In this document: in pieces, positions 1 to 11,396 of the stretch | How positions within the stretch are numbered: position 1 is the stretch's first letter | Layout: each line of letters starts with the position of its first letter | Origin: Chamaelirium japonicum | Lineage: Eukaryota; Streptophyta; Magnoliopsida; Liliales; Melanthiaceae | Assembly: GCA_947650365.1 (NCBI GenBank) | Contig: OX393551.1 | Span: 93,904,697 to 93,968,696 of the forward strand | Direction: 5' to 3' | Length of the DNA: 64,000 nt | Made by a program: the position numbers and the translations under genes | Notes under the pieces: generated by a model | The model's database searches: none | What the model was told of the DNA's origin: nothing | What the model saw: only the letters and a program-made list of their open reading frames with translations

Positions 1-20
1 TGTTCGTTCTGATAACGTAT

Positions 21-152
21 TGTGAGATGGGAGAAAGAGAGAGCCATCAAACATGCCCCACTCTACAGGGGACATATATTATTTATAGGATAGGCCTAAG
101 CAATCTATGGAAAATCTTAATCCATGAGAGAGATCCGATGATAGACAGCCAT
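21..152 (-). mobile_element. LTR-like copy, U3 part to U5
   Basis: Read on the minus strand it runs from the inner U3 (ATCGGATC-type sequence) through the TATA box and R motif to a TG-bounded U5 end, directly next to a PBS-like site at 1-20. The outer U3 is absent. A reversed GA module follows at once. Confidence 0.7.
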
Positions 153-1057
153 TCTTCTTACTTCACACTTATACCCGTGGCGAATGGACTGGAGCAGGAC
201 TTCTTCTCTCTTCTATCTTTGTTTATCTCTCCGTTCTCTTATATCTTCTTCTTTCTTTTCTGTCTTCGTTTATCTCTCCGTTCTCTTCTCTCTTCTTCTC
301 ACTCTTATGTCTTTGTTTCTATCTTTGTTTTCTTATGACTGTCGGTTGGGCTCGACATGTTAGTGCTAATAACATTTTATGAGGTGGGAGAAAGCAAGAA
401 GAGAACAGAGAGATAAACACAGAGAGAATTATTAAATATTAAATTATCTTACAACACGTCATCAGTACGAACATGTTGAAGAAAGAAGAGAAAAGAGAGA
501 AGAGGGAAGAGAGAAGAAGTCCTGCAATCAATTAATCAGAATTTAAATCTCTTTTATAAATAATATTCATACCTAATCTATATTTATATCTCTTCTATCT
601 GCAATAAATTAAATATAGGTCTTTTTTCTTCTACTTCTCTTCATTCACCTCAACGTTAGAATTAGTTAAATAATCATATATCATAATAAGGGCACTATAA
701 TTTTTTTAATTAAGTTAATCGTTAAATTAAAACAAAGAGAGAAGAGAATTTATATGATAATCATAATAATGTTGAGATGATACTATTGAGAAGTGGAGTT
801 TTGGAATTTAGATTCCTTCTTACTTCACACATATACCCGTGGCCAATGGACTGGAGCAGAAGTTCTTCTCTCTTTGTTTATCTCTTCGTTCTCTTTTGTC
901 TTCTTCTATCTCTTATGTCATCATTTCTCTTTCCGTTTTCTTGTAACTGGTCGGCTGTGCTCGACATGTTCGTGCTGAAACGCATTGTGAGATAGAAGAT
1001 TGCTTATTTATTTTATTTATAGACTAGAGCAGGACTTCTCCTCTCTTCTTTCTTCAT

Positions 1058-1808
1058 TTATAATTTAATTAAAAAAAATAATCTCAACGTTATTATTATT
1101 ATCATAGTAATATTACTATAATTTTTTTAATTAAATTATTTATTTATTAAATTATTTTAATAATTTAAATAATTTAATAATTTAAATAATTTAATTATTA
1201 AGTATTTAGTAAAATAAATAATTTTTTTAATATTGAATAGATGATTAATTTAACTAATATACGAAGAAATATTATAGAAACCCTATTTATTAAATTATCA
1301 TAGTTTAACTTTTTTAAATTATAGTAATATTACTATGATAATCATTATTTCTTTAATTAGTTATTTAAATCATCTCAACATTATTATGATTATAAGAACA
1401 TATTTTTTTTAAATAAATTATTTATTTTTTTAAGTAAATAATCTATTTAATATATTTCTTCACTAAAAAAAATTTAATTAAAAATATATAATAATTAATA
1501 AATTAATTAATAAATTAATTTAATAAATTAATTATATAATTAAATAATTATTTCTTTATTTAATAATTGAAATATTTAAATAGTTACCTAATTGAATTAT
1601 TTAATAATATAATAATAATAAGTAAATAAAATAATAACTTTAATTAAATAACTAGATAATTTAATAATTAAGTAAATTAATTATTTTACTAAAAACTTAA
1701 TTATTTAAATTATTAAATTATTTTAAATATTTAATAATTAAAAAAATAATTAATTTAATTAAAAAAATTATAGTAACATTACTATGATAATCATAATAAC
1801 ATAGAGAT
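1058..1808. repeat. AT-rich island
   Basis: About 750 bp of A/T runs (TTTAAATAATT-like) with almost no G or C. It contains inverted TAGTAATATTACTATGATAATC-type segments near 1,095-1,135 and 1,318-1,350 and ends in a TTATAGTAACATTAC boundary. It matches the class of islands that precede the polypurine tract and LTR elsewhere, but here no LTR follows directly. No reading frame or RNA gene is visible. Confidence 0.7.
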
Positions 1809-1832
1809 GTCTGGTCAGTCCTAATTATTTAA

Positions 1833-2130
1833 AGGTAAGCTTACTTAGGACCTAAGCAATCTATGGGAAACCCTAATCAATGGGAAAGATCCGACGGTGG
1901 ATAGTGATCCGATAATTAGAGAGAGAAAAAGAGAGAAGGCGTCCTACTCCAGTCCATTCACCATGGTATAGGTGTGAAGTAAGAAGGATGACTGTCCACC
2001 GTCGGATCTCTCCCATGGATTAGGGTTTCCTATAGATTGTTTAAGTCCTAAGTAAGCTTACCCTATAAATAATATATTATTGTTTTAGAGTGGGGCATGT
2101 TTGACGGCTCTTTCTTTCTCCCACATCATA
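1833..2130. mobile_element. Inverted U3 pair around a GA module
   Basis: A minus-strand U3 piece (1,833-1,912), a short GA module (1,913-1,987) and a plus-strand U3-R-U5 (1,988-2,130) form a head-to-head arrangement. The plus copy is followed by a PBS-like site at 2,131-2,150. The same three-part arrangement with the same joints recurs at 3,228-3,517. Confidence 0.65.
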
Positions 2131-2796
2131 ACACGTTATTAGTATGAGCATGTCGAGCCCAGCCGACCAGTCGCAAGAAAATGAAGAGAGAAATGAAGAC
2201 AAAAGAGCAAGAAGAAGAGATAAGAGAACTGAGAGATAAATGAAGAGAAAAGAGAGAAGAAGTCCTGCTCCAGTTCATTAGCCACGAGTATAGGTGTGAA
2301 GTAAGAAATAATCTAAATTCCAAAACTCCTCAGAAAAGAGAGAAGAGAACAGAGAGATAAATAAAGAGAGAAGAGAGAAGAAGTCCTACTCTAGTCGATT
2401 GGTCACAGATATAGGTGTGAAGTAAAAAGGAATCTAATTAGGGTAGGGCATGTTTGACGGATCTCTCTTTCTCCTATCTCACAATACGTTATCAGTACGA
2501 ACATGTCGAGCCCAGCTGACCAGTCACAAGAAAACGGAGAGAGAAATAAAAAGAGAAGAGAGAAGAAGCCCTACTCCAGTCCATTAGCCACGGGTATAGG
2601 TGTGAAGTAGTATGAAGTAAGAATGAGTCTAAATTCTAAAACTCAACTTCTCAATAAATAATATAGGACCCCTTTTGGGTGGGGCATATTTGATGGCTCT
2701 CTCTTTTTTAAGCATGAACCTGAAATAATCATTGTTATTATAAATTTTCTTTAGGGTGGGGCACTATTATTTATGTCTATGTTCTCTCACTCCGTT

Positions 2797-3136
2797 TAAA
2801 TAATTAACTAATTATTTAATTATTTAAAAATAAAATAATAATTAAAGAAATAACTAATAAAATAAATTAATAAATTAATTATATAATTAAATCATTATTT
2901 ATTTATTGAATAATTTCAATAATTAAATAGTTACCTAATTTAATTATTTAATAATTAAATAATAATAAATAAACTATATAATAAATTTAATTAAATAATT
3001 AGATATTTAAATGATTAAATAAATTAATTATTTTACTAAAACCTAAATTATTAAATTATTTAATAATTAAATAAAATTTAAATTTAATTTAAAAAATTAT
3101 AGTAACATTAATATGATAATTATAATAACGTTGAGA
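2797..3136. repeat. AT-rich island
   Basis: About 340 bp of near-pure A/T, closing with the inverted boundary ATAACGTTGAGATAATAC followed by a GAGAAGTGG joint to a reversed GA module. The sequence resembles the second half of the 1,058-1,808 island. Confidence 0.65.
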
Positions 3137-3227
3137 TAATACTATTGAGAAGTGGAGTTTTCGAATTTAGATTTCTTCTTACTTCACACCTATACCCGTA
3201 ACCAATAGATTAGAGTAGGAATTCTTC

Positions 3228-3517
3228 TTACTTAGGGCCTATGCAATCTATGCGAAACCCTAATCTATGGAAGAGATCCGATGGTGAACAGCTATCCAAT
3301 AATTAGAAAGAGAAGAAGAGAAAAGAAGTCCAGCTCCAGTCCATTCGCCACGGGTATAGGTGTAAAGTAAGAAGGATGGTTATCTACCGTCGGATCTCTC
3401 CCATAGATTAGGTTTCCTATAGATTGCTTAGGTCCTAAGTAAGCCTACCATAAAAATAATATATTATCTCTTTAGGGTGAAGCACGTTTAATGGCTCTTT
3501 CTTTCTTCTATCTCACA
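3228..3517. mobile_element. Second copy of inverted U3 pair
   Basis: A minus U3 piece (3,228-3,300), a GA module and a plus U3-R-U5 (3,374-3,517) repeat the layout at 1,833-2,130, including the unusual AATTAGA joint after the minus U3. A PBS-like site follows at 3,518. Confidence 0.65.
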
Positions 3518-4129
3518 ACACGTTATCAGCATGAACAGATCAAGCCCAGCCGACCAGTCGCAAGAAAACAGAGAGAGAAACAAAGACAGAAGAGGGAGAG
3601 AAGAAGAGAGAAGAGAACGGAGAGATAAATAAAAAGGAAAGAGAAAAAAAGTCCTGTTCTAGTTCATTGGCACGACTAAAAAGAGATTAAATATGGAGCA
3701 GAAATAAAAATATATAAGTTAAATAATCTCTCCCATTCAGCACGAATATGTCGAGCCCAGCAAACCAGTCACAAGAAAATGGAGAGAGAAATAAAGACAG
3801 AAAAGAGAAAAGAGAACATAGAGACAAACGAAGAGAGAATAGACAAGAAGTCCTACTCTAATCCATTCGTCACGGCTATAGGTGTGAATTAAGAAGGAAT
3901 CTAAATTCCAAAACTCTAGTTCTTAATAATATAATTAAATCTTTCCATTCTTTTCTCTCTTCTTCTCTCTCTTTTATCATCTCTTCTCTCTTTGTTTTCT
4001 TGCAACTGGTCAGCTGGGCTCGATATGTTAGTACTGATAACGTGTTGTGAGATGGGAGAAAGAGAGAAAAGAACAGAGAGATAAACGAGGAGAGAAACGA
4101 AAAAAAGTCCTGCTTATGCCCTATGTAAT

Positions 4130-4195
4130 CTCCCAGGGATTAGGGTTTACCATAGATTTCTTAGGCCCAAAGTAATCTTACCTAATAAATAATAT
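4130..4195 (+). mobile_element. U3 fragment
   Basis: Telo-box, dyad and TATA region only, ending in a joint to ACCTGTGGCCTCTCC. Block C carries the same unusual joint on the other strand near 63,830-63,901, so the truncation predates the A/C duplication. Confidence 0.55.
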
Positions 4196-4273
4196 ACCTG
4201 TGGCCTCTCCAGTCTATTGGCTATGGGTATAGGTGTGAAGTAAGAATGAATATAAATTCCAAAACTCCACTTC

Positions 4274-4861
4274 TTAATATTTATACGACCCCTTTAGGGT
4301 GGGGCATATTTTATAGCTCTCTCTTTCTCCCATCTCACAACACGTTATCAGCATGAACATGTCGAGCCGAGCTGACCAGTCATAAGAAAACAGAGAGAGT
4401 AACGAAGACAGAAGTGAAGTTTTGGAATTTATATTATTTCTTTCTTTACACCTATGCCCGTGGCCAATAGACCAGAGCAGGACTTTTTCTCTCCTTTCTC
4501 TTTGTTTATCTCTCTGTTCTCTTCTTCTCTCTCTTCTGTCTTTGTTTCTTTCTCCGTTTTCTTATGACTGGTCGGCTGGACTAGATATGTTCGTGCTGAT
4601 AACGTGTTGTGAGATTAATTAAGTATAATAAATGAAGAGTCGATAGAGATCTGATGGGTCGTATAAATATTAAGAAGTGGAGTTTTGGAATTTAGCTTCC
4701 TTCTTACTTCATAACTATACCCATGGCCAATGGACTGGAGTAGGAGTTCTTTTCTCTTCTCTCTTTGTTTATCTCTCCGTTCTCTTCTCTCTTTTTTAAA
4801 AATTATATGACCCCTTTAGGGTCGGGCACGTTTGATGGCTCTCTCTTTCTCCCATCTCAAA
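4274..4861. mobile_element. R-U5 fragments with PBS-like sites
   Basis: Two plus-strand R-U5 pieces lacking U3 (4,274-4,339 and 4,801-4,861) are each followed by a PBS-like site. A reversed GA module and a minus PBS-like site (4,585-4,614) lie between them. A' has the same order from 30,504 to 31,076. Confidence 0.55.
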
Positions 4862-4975
4862 ACACATTATCAATACGAACATATCGAAGAGAAAAGAGGA
4901 AAGAAGTTTTGTAATTAATTAAATATTTATTTAATTAGATTCCATAGGGCTCGACTGTTCGTGCTGATAATATGT

Positions 4976-5200
4976 TGTGAGATAGGACAAAAAGAGAGCC
5001 GTCAAACGTGCCCCACCCTAAAAGGGTCATATTTTATTTATAGGGTTAGCTTACTTCGGGCCTAAGCAATCTATGGGAAACCCTAATCCATTAGAGAGAT
5101 CCGATGGTGGGCAGCCATCCAATCGAACGATCTTATAATAGTTATAATATTTTAAATTTTTTTTAAAAAAATATTAATTATTTTTAAAGCAAAAAATTTG
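4976..5200 (-). mobile_element. Nearly full LTR, outer end missing
   Basis: Runs from the TGTGAG end (element 3' end) through R, TATA, telo-box and the CGATCG-type U3 to the poly-A-like AGCAAAAAATT segment, where it passes straight into an AT island instead of ending in TGCCTCA. The A' counterpart at 31,188-31,405 has the same truncation. Confidence 0.7.
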
Positions 5201-5384
5201 TTTTTTTAAATTAATTATTTTACTAAAAACTTAATTTATAAATTTTTTTAATTATTAAATAATTTAAACGAAGATAAATAAGAGAGAAGAGAGAAGAAGT
5301 CCTACTCCAGTCCATTCGCCACGGGTATAGGTGTGAAGTAAAAAAAAATCTAAATTCTAAAACTTCACTTCTCAATAGTATTAT

Positions 5385-5593
5385 CTCAACATTACTATGA
5401 TTATCATAGTGAATTCTACTCTCTTCGTTTTAATTAAACTATTAATTTAATTAAAAAAATTATAGTAACAACACTCCACTTAATTATTATAGTAATAAAA
5501 TAAAGTGAGATGAGAGAAGATAATTAAATATTTATTTAGTTATTTAATTATTTAACTATTTAATTTATTAAATAATTAAATTAATTAAGTAAT
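5385..5593. repeat. Hairpin-capable AT segment before PPT
   Basis: Begins with CTCAATAGTATTATCTCAAC and holds partly inverted TTATCATAGT / ATTATAGTAAC segments, then a TTATTTAATTATTTAACT tract leading into the polypurine tract. Partners lie at 31,575-31,802 and, inverted, 62,437-62,665. Confidence 0.6.
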
Positions 5594-5612
5594 AGAAAGT
5601 AAAGAAAGAGGA
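5594..5612 (+). promoter_or_regulatory. Polypurine tract next to LTR
   Basis: A 19-bp, nearly all-purine run ends exactly where the LTR's TG begins. In LTR elements this position primes plus-strand DNA synthesis. The same tract stands before every LTR here that keeps its outer end (13,762, 29,308, 31,803, 38,565, 46,890; minus strand after 54,022 and 62,417). Confidence 0.65.
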
Positions 5613-5849
5613 TGAGGCATACTCAAATTTTTTGCTTCAAAAATATTTTACATTTTTCTTCAAAAAACTATAAAACATTACAACTATTGAGAGATCGTTC
5701 GATCGGATTGCTATCCACCGTAGGACCTCTCCTATGGATTCGGGTTTCTCGTAGATTGCTTAGGCCCTAAGTAAGCTGACCCTATAAATAATATACGACA
5801 CCTTTAGGGTGGGGCACACTTGACGGTTCTCTTTTTCTCCCATCTTACA
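5613..5849 (+). mobile_element. Full-length LTR, 237 bp
   Basis: Starts TGAGGCATACTC and ends TCTTACA, so it has TG...CA ends. Order inside: an AT-rich outer U3 with a TTTTTTGCTTCAAAAAT segment, GTTCGATCGG, a telo-box-like part, the dyad, TATAAATA at 5,783-5,790, then the CCTTTAGGGTGGGG motif and a CT-rich U5. It is preceded by a polypurine tract and followed by a PBS-like site, so it sits inside a tandem LTR-internal array rather than at an element end. Orthologous copies in A' and C are also 237 bp. Confidence 0.8.
5783..5790 (+). promoter_or_regulatory. TATA box of the LTR promoter
   Basis: TATAAATA lies about 65 bp before the LTR end in a CCCTATAAATAATATACGAC context. The same box is at 31,992-31,999, 38,753-38,760 and, on the minus strand, 53,846-53,853 and 62,240-62,247; the 13,781 LTR has a one-base variant at 13,950-13,957. 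Transcription would be expected to start in the following ACGACC segment (inference). Confidence 0.6.
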
Positions 5850-6278
5850 ATAGGTTATCAGTACGAACATATCGAGCCCAGCCGACCAGTCGTTAAAAAA
5901 AGAAGAGAGAAACGAAGACAGAAGAGAGAGAAGAAAACAGAGAGATAAACAAAGATAGAAGAGAGAAGAAGTCCCGCTCCAGTCCATTAGCCATAGGTAT
6001 AAGTATAAAGTAAGAAGAAATCTAAATTTGAAAACTCTACTTCTGTCTTCGTTTCTCTCTCCGTTTTTTTGTGATTGATCGGATAGGCTCGGTATATTCA
6101 TGCTGATAATATGTTATGAGATGGGAGAAAGAAAAAAGAGAATAGAAAGATAAACGAAGAGAGGAGAGAAAAGAAGTCCTGCTCTCTCTAGTTTAAAATA
6201 ATTTTCTACTATAAGAGAAAGAGAGAGAAATAAAGAAAACAGGAAGAGAAATTGGGAAAGAAACAAAAGATAACGTGT

Positions 6279-6479
6279 TATAAGATGGGAAAAAGAGAAA
6301 GCCATCAAATATGCCCTACCCTAAAGGGGTCGTATATTATTTATAAGGTAAGTATTATGAGATGGGAGAAAAAGAGAGTCATCAAACATGCCCTACCCTA
6401 AAGGGGTCAAATATTATTATTTATAGGGTAAGCTTACTTAGGGCCTAAACAATCTATGGGAAACCCTAATATATAGGAG
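6279..6479 (-). mobile_element. Double-R LTR fragment
   Basis: Two R-U5 pieces in tandem (6,279-6,352 and 6,355-6,479). Only the second, further from the PBS-like site, keeps the telo-box part of U3. The joint fuses the TATA-proximal sequence to the start of the PBS region. The same joint type is seen at 18,829, 32,525, 37,362, 54,999 and 61,505. Confidence 0.65.
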
Positions 6480-6829
6480 AAGAGAGAAATGAACGAAGAA
6501 ATTTAATTATATTATTTAGAAGTGAAGTTTTGGAATTTAGATTCCTTTTTAATTAAACTAAATATGCTATCAGCATGAACATATTGAGCCCAGCCGACCA
6601 GTCGCAAGAAAACGGAGAGAAAAACGAAGACAGAATTGGAGTTTTGGAATTTAGATTCTATCTTACTTTATACCTATACCCATGGTCAATGGACTAGAGC
6701 ATGACTTCTTCTCTCTTTATTTATCTCTCCATTCTCTTCTCTCTTCTTTTCTCTCTTTTGCCTTTGTTTCTATCTCCATTTTCTTACGACTGGTCGGCTT
6801 GGCTCGACATGTTCGTGCTGATAACGTGT

Positions 6830-6952
6830 TATGATTTTGGAGAAAAAGATAGAGTCATCAAACATGCCCTACCTTAAAGGGGTCATGTATTATTTATAGG
6901 GTACACTTACTTAGGGCTTAAGCAATCTATGGGAAATCCTAATCCATAGGAG
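6830..6952 (-). mobile_element. LTR-like copy, inner U3 to U5
   Basis: PBS-like site at 6,807-6,829 on its element-3' side. U3 stops at the CCATGG-like segment. A' equivalent: 33,073-33,192. Confidence 0.65.
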
Positions 6953-7457
6953 AAGAGAGAAGTGAACAGAGATATTTAATTATATTATTTAGAAGTGGTA
7001 TTTTTGAATTCAGATTCATTCTTATATTATTTCTATACCCATGGCCAATGTACTGGAGCAGGACTTCGTCTCTCTTCGTTTATCTCTCTATTTTCTTCTC
7101 TTGTCTTCCCTCCCTTCTGTATTCGTTTCTCTCTTCATTTTCTTATGACTGGTCGGCTAGGCTAGACATGTTCGTATAGATAACGTGTTGTGTGATCGGA
7201 GAAAGAGAGATCCATTAAACGTGCCTTATCATCAGGGGTCATATAAAAATTAAGAAGTGGAGTTTTGGAATTTTGATTCCTTCTTACTTCAAATCTATAC
7301 CCGTGGCCAATGGACTGGAGCAGGACTTCTTCTCTCTTCTATCTTCGTTTATCTCTCCGTTCTTTTCTTTCTTCTTCTCTCTCTTTTGTCTTCGTTTCTC
7401 TCTCCGTTTTCTTACGACTGGTCAGCTGGGCTTGACATGTTCGTGCTGATAACATAT

Positions 7458-7580
7458 TATAAGATGGGATAAAGAGAGAGTCGTCAAATGTGCCCCACCT
7501 TAAAAGGGTCGTATTTTATTTATAGGGTAAATATACTTAGGGCATAAGCAATCTTTGGGAAACCCTAATCCATGGGAGAA
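7458..7580 (-). mobile_element. LTR-like copy, inner U3 to U5
   Basis: Follows a complete reversed leader and GA module (7,255-7,457). U3 stops at the CCATGG segment and is joined to a GAGATTTAATTATATT spacer. A' equivalent: 33,693-33,811. Confidence 0.65.
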
Positions 7581-8147
7581 TAGAGAAGAGAAATGAGAGA
7601 TTTAATTATTTTTTTGAGAAGTGGAGTTTTGGAATTTAGATTTCTTCTTACTTCACACCTATACCCGTGGTGAATGGACTGAACTAGGACTTCTTCTCTC
7701 TTCTCTCTTCGTTTATCTCTTCGTTCTCTTCTTACTTGTCATAACAAATTATCAGCACAAACATGTCGAGCCCAGCCGACCAGTCATAAGAAAGCGGAGA
7801 GAGAAACAAAGACAGAAGTAAGAGAAGAAGAGAGAAGAGAACGAAGAGATAAACGAAGAAAGAAGAGAGAAGAAGTCATGCTCCAGTCCATTGGCCACGG
7901 GTATAGGTGTGAAGTAAGAATGAATCTAAATTTCAAAACTCCATACAAGAGAGAGAAGAAGAGATAAGAGAATGGAGGGATAAATAAAGTAAAAAGAGAA
8001 GAAGTCCTAATCCAGTCCATTGGCCATGGGTATAGGTGTGAAGTAAGAAGGAATCTAAATTCCAAAACTCCATTTCTATCTTTGTTTCTCTCTCTGTTTT
8101 CTTGTGATCGGTCAGTTGGGCTTGATATTTTCGTACTGATAACGTAT

Positions 8148-8273
8148 TATAAGATAGGAGAAAGAGAGAGCCATCAAACGTGCCCCTTCCTAAAGGGGTC
8201 GTATATTATTTATAGGGTAAGAAATCTGTAGGAAATCCAAATCCATAGGAGAGATCCAACAGAGGACAGCCAT
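8148..8273 (-). mobile_element. LTR-like copy with internal U3 gap
   Basis: Reaches the GACAGCC part of U3 but lacks the dyad segment. The A' copy at 34,380-34,524 keeps the dyad region. Confidence 0.6.
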
Positions 8274-8561
8274 CCTTCTTACTGCATATCTAAACTCATG
8301 GCTAATGGACTTGAGCATGACTTCTTCTCTTTTCTCTCTTCATTTATCTCTTCGTTATCTTCTCTCTTTTTCTCTCTCTGCTGTCTTTGTTTCTCTCTCC
8401 ATTTTTTGTGACTAGACGGCTGGGCACGACATGTTCATACTGATAACGTGTCGTGAGATGAGAGAAGAAGAGAGAAGAAAACGGAGAGATAAACGAAGAG
8501 AGAAGAGAAAAGGAGTCTTGCTCCATTCTATTGGCTACGGGTATAGTTGTAAAGTATAAAG

Positions 8562-8705
8562 GATGGCTGTCCACCGTCGGATATCTCCTATGGATTAGGA
8601 TTTCCTATAAATTGCTTAGGCCCTAAGGAAGCTTACCCTATAAATAATATACGACCCTTTTAGGGTGGGGCATGTTTGATGGCTCTCTCTTTCTCCCATC
8701 TCATA
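8562..8705 (+). mobile_element. LTR-like copy, U3 part to U5
   Basis: Starts at GATGGCTGTCC directly after a GA-module tail, the same joint as at 1,988. It faces the minus copy at 8,148-8,273 across one GA module. In A' only its U3 part survives (34,826-34,899). Confidence 0.65.
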
Positions 8706-9263
8706 ACACGTTATAAGTACGAACATGTCGAGCCCAGCTGACCAGTCACAAAAAAACGGAGAGAGAAATGAAGATAGAAGGGGTGTTTAGGAATTTAGAT
8801 TCCTTCTTACGTTATATTTATACCCGTGGCCAATGGACTGGAGTAGGACTTCTCTCTTCTCTCTTTATTTATCTCTTTTTTCTCTTCTCACTTCTTATCT
8901 CTCTTATGTAGAGTTTTAGAATTTAGATTCCTTCTTACTTTACAACTATACATGTGGCCAATGGACTGGAGCAGGAGTTCTTTTATCTTTCCTCTTCATT
9001 TATCTCTCTGTTATCTTCTCTCTCTTCTATCATTATTTCTCTCTCCGTTTTTTTATGACTAGTCGGTTGGGCTCGACATGTTCATATTGATAACGTGTTG
9101 TAAGAAGAAAGAAGAGAACAGAGAGACAAACGAAGAGAGAAGAGAGAAGAAGTCCTGTTTCAGTCCATTCGCCATGAATATAGGTGTATAGTAAGAAGGA
9201 ATCTAAATTCAAAAACTCCACTTCTTAATAATATAATTAAATCTTCCCATTTTCTTTTCTCTT

Positions 9264-9384
9264 CGTCTATGGATTAGGGTTTCCCATATATTGCTTAGGC
9301 CCTAAGTAAGCTTTCCCTATAAATAATATACGAACCCTTTAGGGTGGGGCATGTTTGACGGCTCTCCTTTTCTCTCATCTCACA
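9264..9384 (+). mobile_element. LTR-like copy, inner U3 to U5
   Basis: Preceded by the AATATAATTAAATC spacer and a CT-rich run; followed by a PBS-like site and leader to 9,455. A' equivalent: 35,450-35,571. Confidence 0.65.
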
Positions 9385-10058
9385 ATATGTTGCCAGCACG
9401 AATATGTCGAGCCCAGCTGACCAGTCGTAAGAAAACAGAAAGAGAAACGAAGACAGAGTGGAGTTTTGGTATTTAGATTCCTTCTTACTTCACACTTATA
9501 CCCTTGACCAATGGACTGGAGCAGGATATCTTCTCTCTTCTCTCTTTATTTATCTCTTTGTTCTCTTCTTGCTTCTTATCTCTCTTATGTCTTCGGTAAA
9601 CTCCACTTCTTCTCTATATAAACGAATAGAGAAACGAAGACAGAAGAGAAGGAAAAAGAGAGAAGAAAATGGAGAGATAAATGAAGAGAGAAGAAAGAAG
9701 AAGTCCTGCTCTAGTCCATTGGTCACGGGTATAGGTGTATAGTTCTCTCTTTTCTCTTTATTTATCTCTCCGTTCTCTTCTCGCTTTTTATCTCTCTTCT
9801 GTCTTCGTTAAACTCCTCTTATTCTCTCAATAAACGAATAGAGAAATGTAGACAGAATTCAGAGAAGAAGAGAAAAAAGAAATGAGAGATAAACGAAGAG
9901 AGAAGAGTGAAGAATTCCTGCTCTAGTCTGTTGGCCACGGGTATAGGTGTGAAGTAAGAAGGAATTAAAATTCCAAAACTCTACTTCTGTTTTTGTTTCT
10001 CTTTTTGTTTTCTTGCGACTGGTCAGCTGGGCTCAACATGTTCGTGCTGATAAAGTGT

Positions 10059-10166
10059 TATGAGATGGGAGAAAGAAAGAGCCGTCAAACGTGCCCCACC
10101 CTAAAGGGGTCATATATTATTTATGGAGTAAGTTTACTTAGGTCCTAAGCAATCTAATCCATAGGA
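10059..10166 (-). mobile_element. LTR-like copy, inner U3 to U5
   Basis: The AAACCCTAA part is shortened to CTAATCC compared with its A' equivalent at 36,245-36,365. Leader and PBS-like site lie at 10,000-10,058. Confidence 0.6.
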
Positions 10167-11222
10167 GAAGAGAGAAAAGAATGGAGAGATTCAATTATAT
10201 TGTTTAGAAGTGGTTTTTTGGAATTTAGCTTCCTTCTTACTTCACACCTATACCCATGGCGAATGGACTGGAGTAGTACTTCTTCTCTCTTCTTTTTTCA
10301 TTTATCTTTCCCCTCTCTTTTCTCTTCTCTTTTTTTTCTCACAACTCGTTATCAGCATGAACATATCGAGTCCAGCCGATCAGTCACAAGAAACCGGACA
10401 AAGAAGCGAAGACAGAAGAGAGAGAAGAGTGAAGAGAATAGAAAGATAAATAATTTAAATAATATATTTAAATTATTTAGTTAAATTCTAAATAGTGGTC
10501 GGCTGGGCTCGACATGTTCATGCTGATAACTATTGTGAGTAAGGAGAAGAAGATCGAAGAGAATGAAGAGATAAACGAAGAAAGAAGAGAGAAGAAGTCC
10601 TGCTCCAGTCCATTATCCATGGGTATAGGTGTTAAGTAAGAAGGAATCTAAATTCCAAAACTCCACTTCTTAATGATATAGTTAAATCTCTCTGTTTTCT
10701 TCTCTCTTCTCCCATAGAGTTGGGTTTCTTATTTAATGGCTCTCTCTTTCTTCCATCTCATAATATGTTATCAGCACGAACATGTCGAGCCCATTCGACC
10801 AGTCGTAAGAAAAACAGAGAGAAAAACGAAGACAAAAGAAGAGAGAAGAGAACGGAGAGCTAAACAAAGATAGAAGAGAGAACTTCACACCTATACCTAT
10901 GGCCAATGGACTAAAGCAGGACTTTTTCTCTCTTCTCTCTTTGTTTATCTCTCTGTTCTTTTCTCTCTTCTGTCTTTATTTCTCTCTCTGTTTATTAAGA
11001 AAAGAAGTTGATTTTAACGAAGACAGAAGAGAAAGAAGAAGAGAATGGAGAGATAAATGAAAAGGGAAGAGAGAAGAACTCTTGCTCAAGTCAATTGGCA
11101 ATGGGTATAGGTGTGAAGTAAGAAAGAATCTAAATTTCAAAACTCCATTTCTGTCTTTGTTTTTCTATCCATTTTCTTGTGATGGGTCAGCTGGGTTTGA
11201 CATGTTCGTGCTTAAAATATAT

Positions 11223-11345
11223 TATGAGATGAGCGAAAGAGAGAGAGCTGTCAAACATGTCCCACCCTAAAGGGGTCGTATATTATTTATAAGGTAATCT
11301 TACTTAGGGCCTAAGTAATCTATGGGAAAACCAAATCCATGGGAG
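11223..11345 (-). mobile_element. LTR-like copy, inner U3 to U5
   Basis: Lies in the 1.4-kb part of block A (about 10,720-12,150) that is missing from A'. The inverted block C keeps a copy at 56,541-56,661. Confidence 0.6.
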
Positions 11346-11396
11346 AAGATAGAAAAGAACGGCGAGATTTAATTATATTATTGAGAAGTGAAGTTT

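Larger units (their letters stand above)
1..4020. repeat. Left mosaic of LTR-element fragments
   Basis: No gene is visible. The stretch mixes GA/CT-rich modules in both orientations with PBS-like sites (minus near 1-20, 353-380 and 962-990; plus near 449-476, 2,481-2,511 and 3,515-3,545) and short R-region scraps (about 2,663-2,705 and 2,751-2,766). Two large AT islands and two near-identical inverted U3 pairs are listed separately. The junction near 2,433-2,450, where the GA-module tail runs straight into an R region (AATCTAATTAGGGTAGGGC), recurs at 14,452-14,470 and, inverted, near 53,325-53,345. This shows that even these odd joints have been copied around the locus. Confidence 0.75.

Noticed and set aside
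5798-5815. Telomeric repeat (CCCTAAA / TTTAGGG) tract
   Set aside because: Only single units occur, within the R motif and the U3 telo-box. No tandem telomere array is present.
5613-5849. Retrozyme (LTR element with a hammerhead ribozyme)
   Set aside because: The LTR size and lack of genes would fit, but I see no CTGATGA...GAAAC hammerhead core in the LTR on either strand; the frequent CTGATAACG belongs to the PBS-like site.
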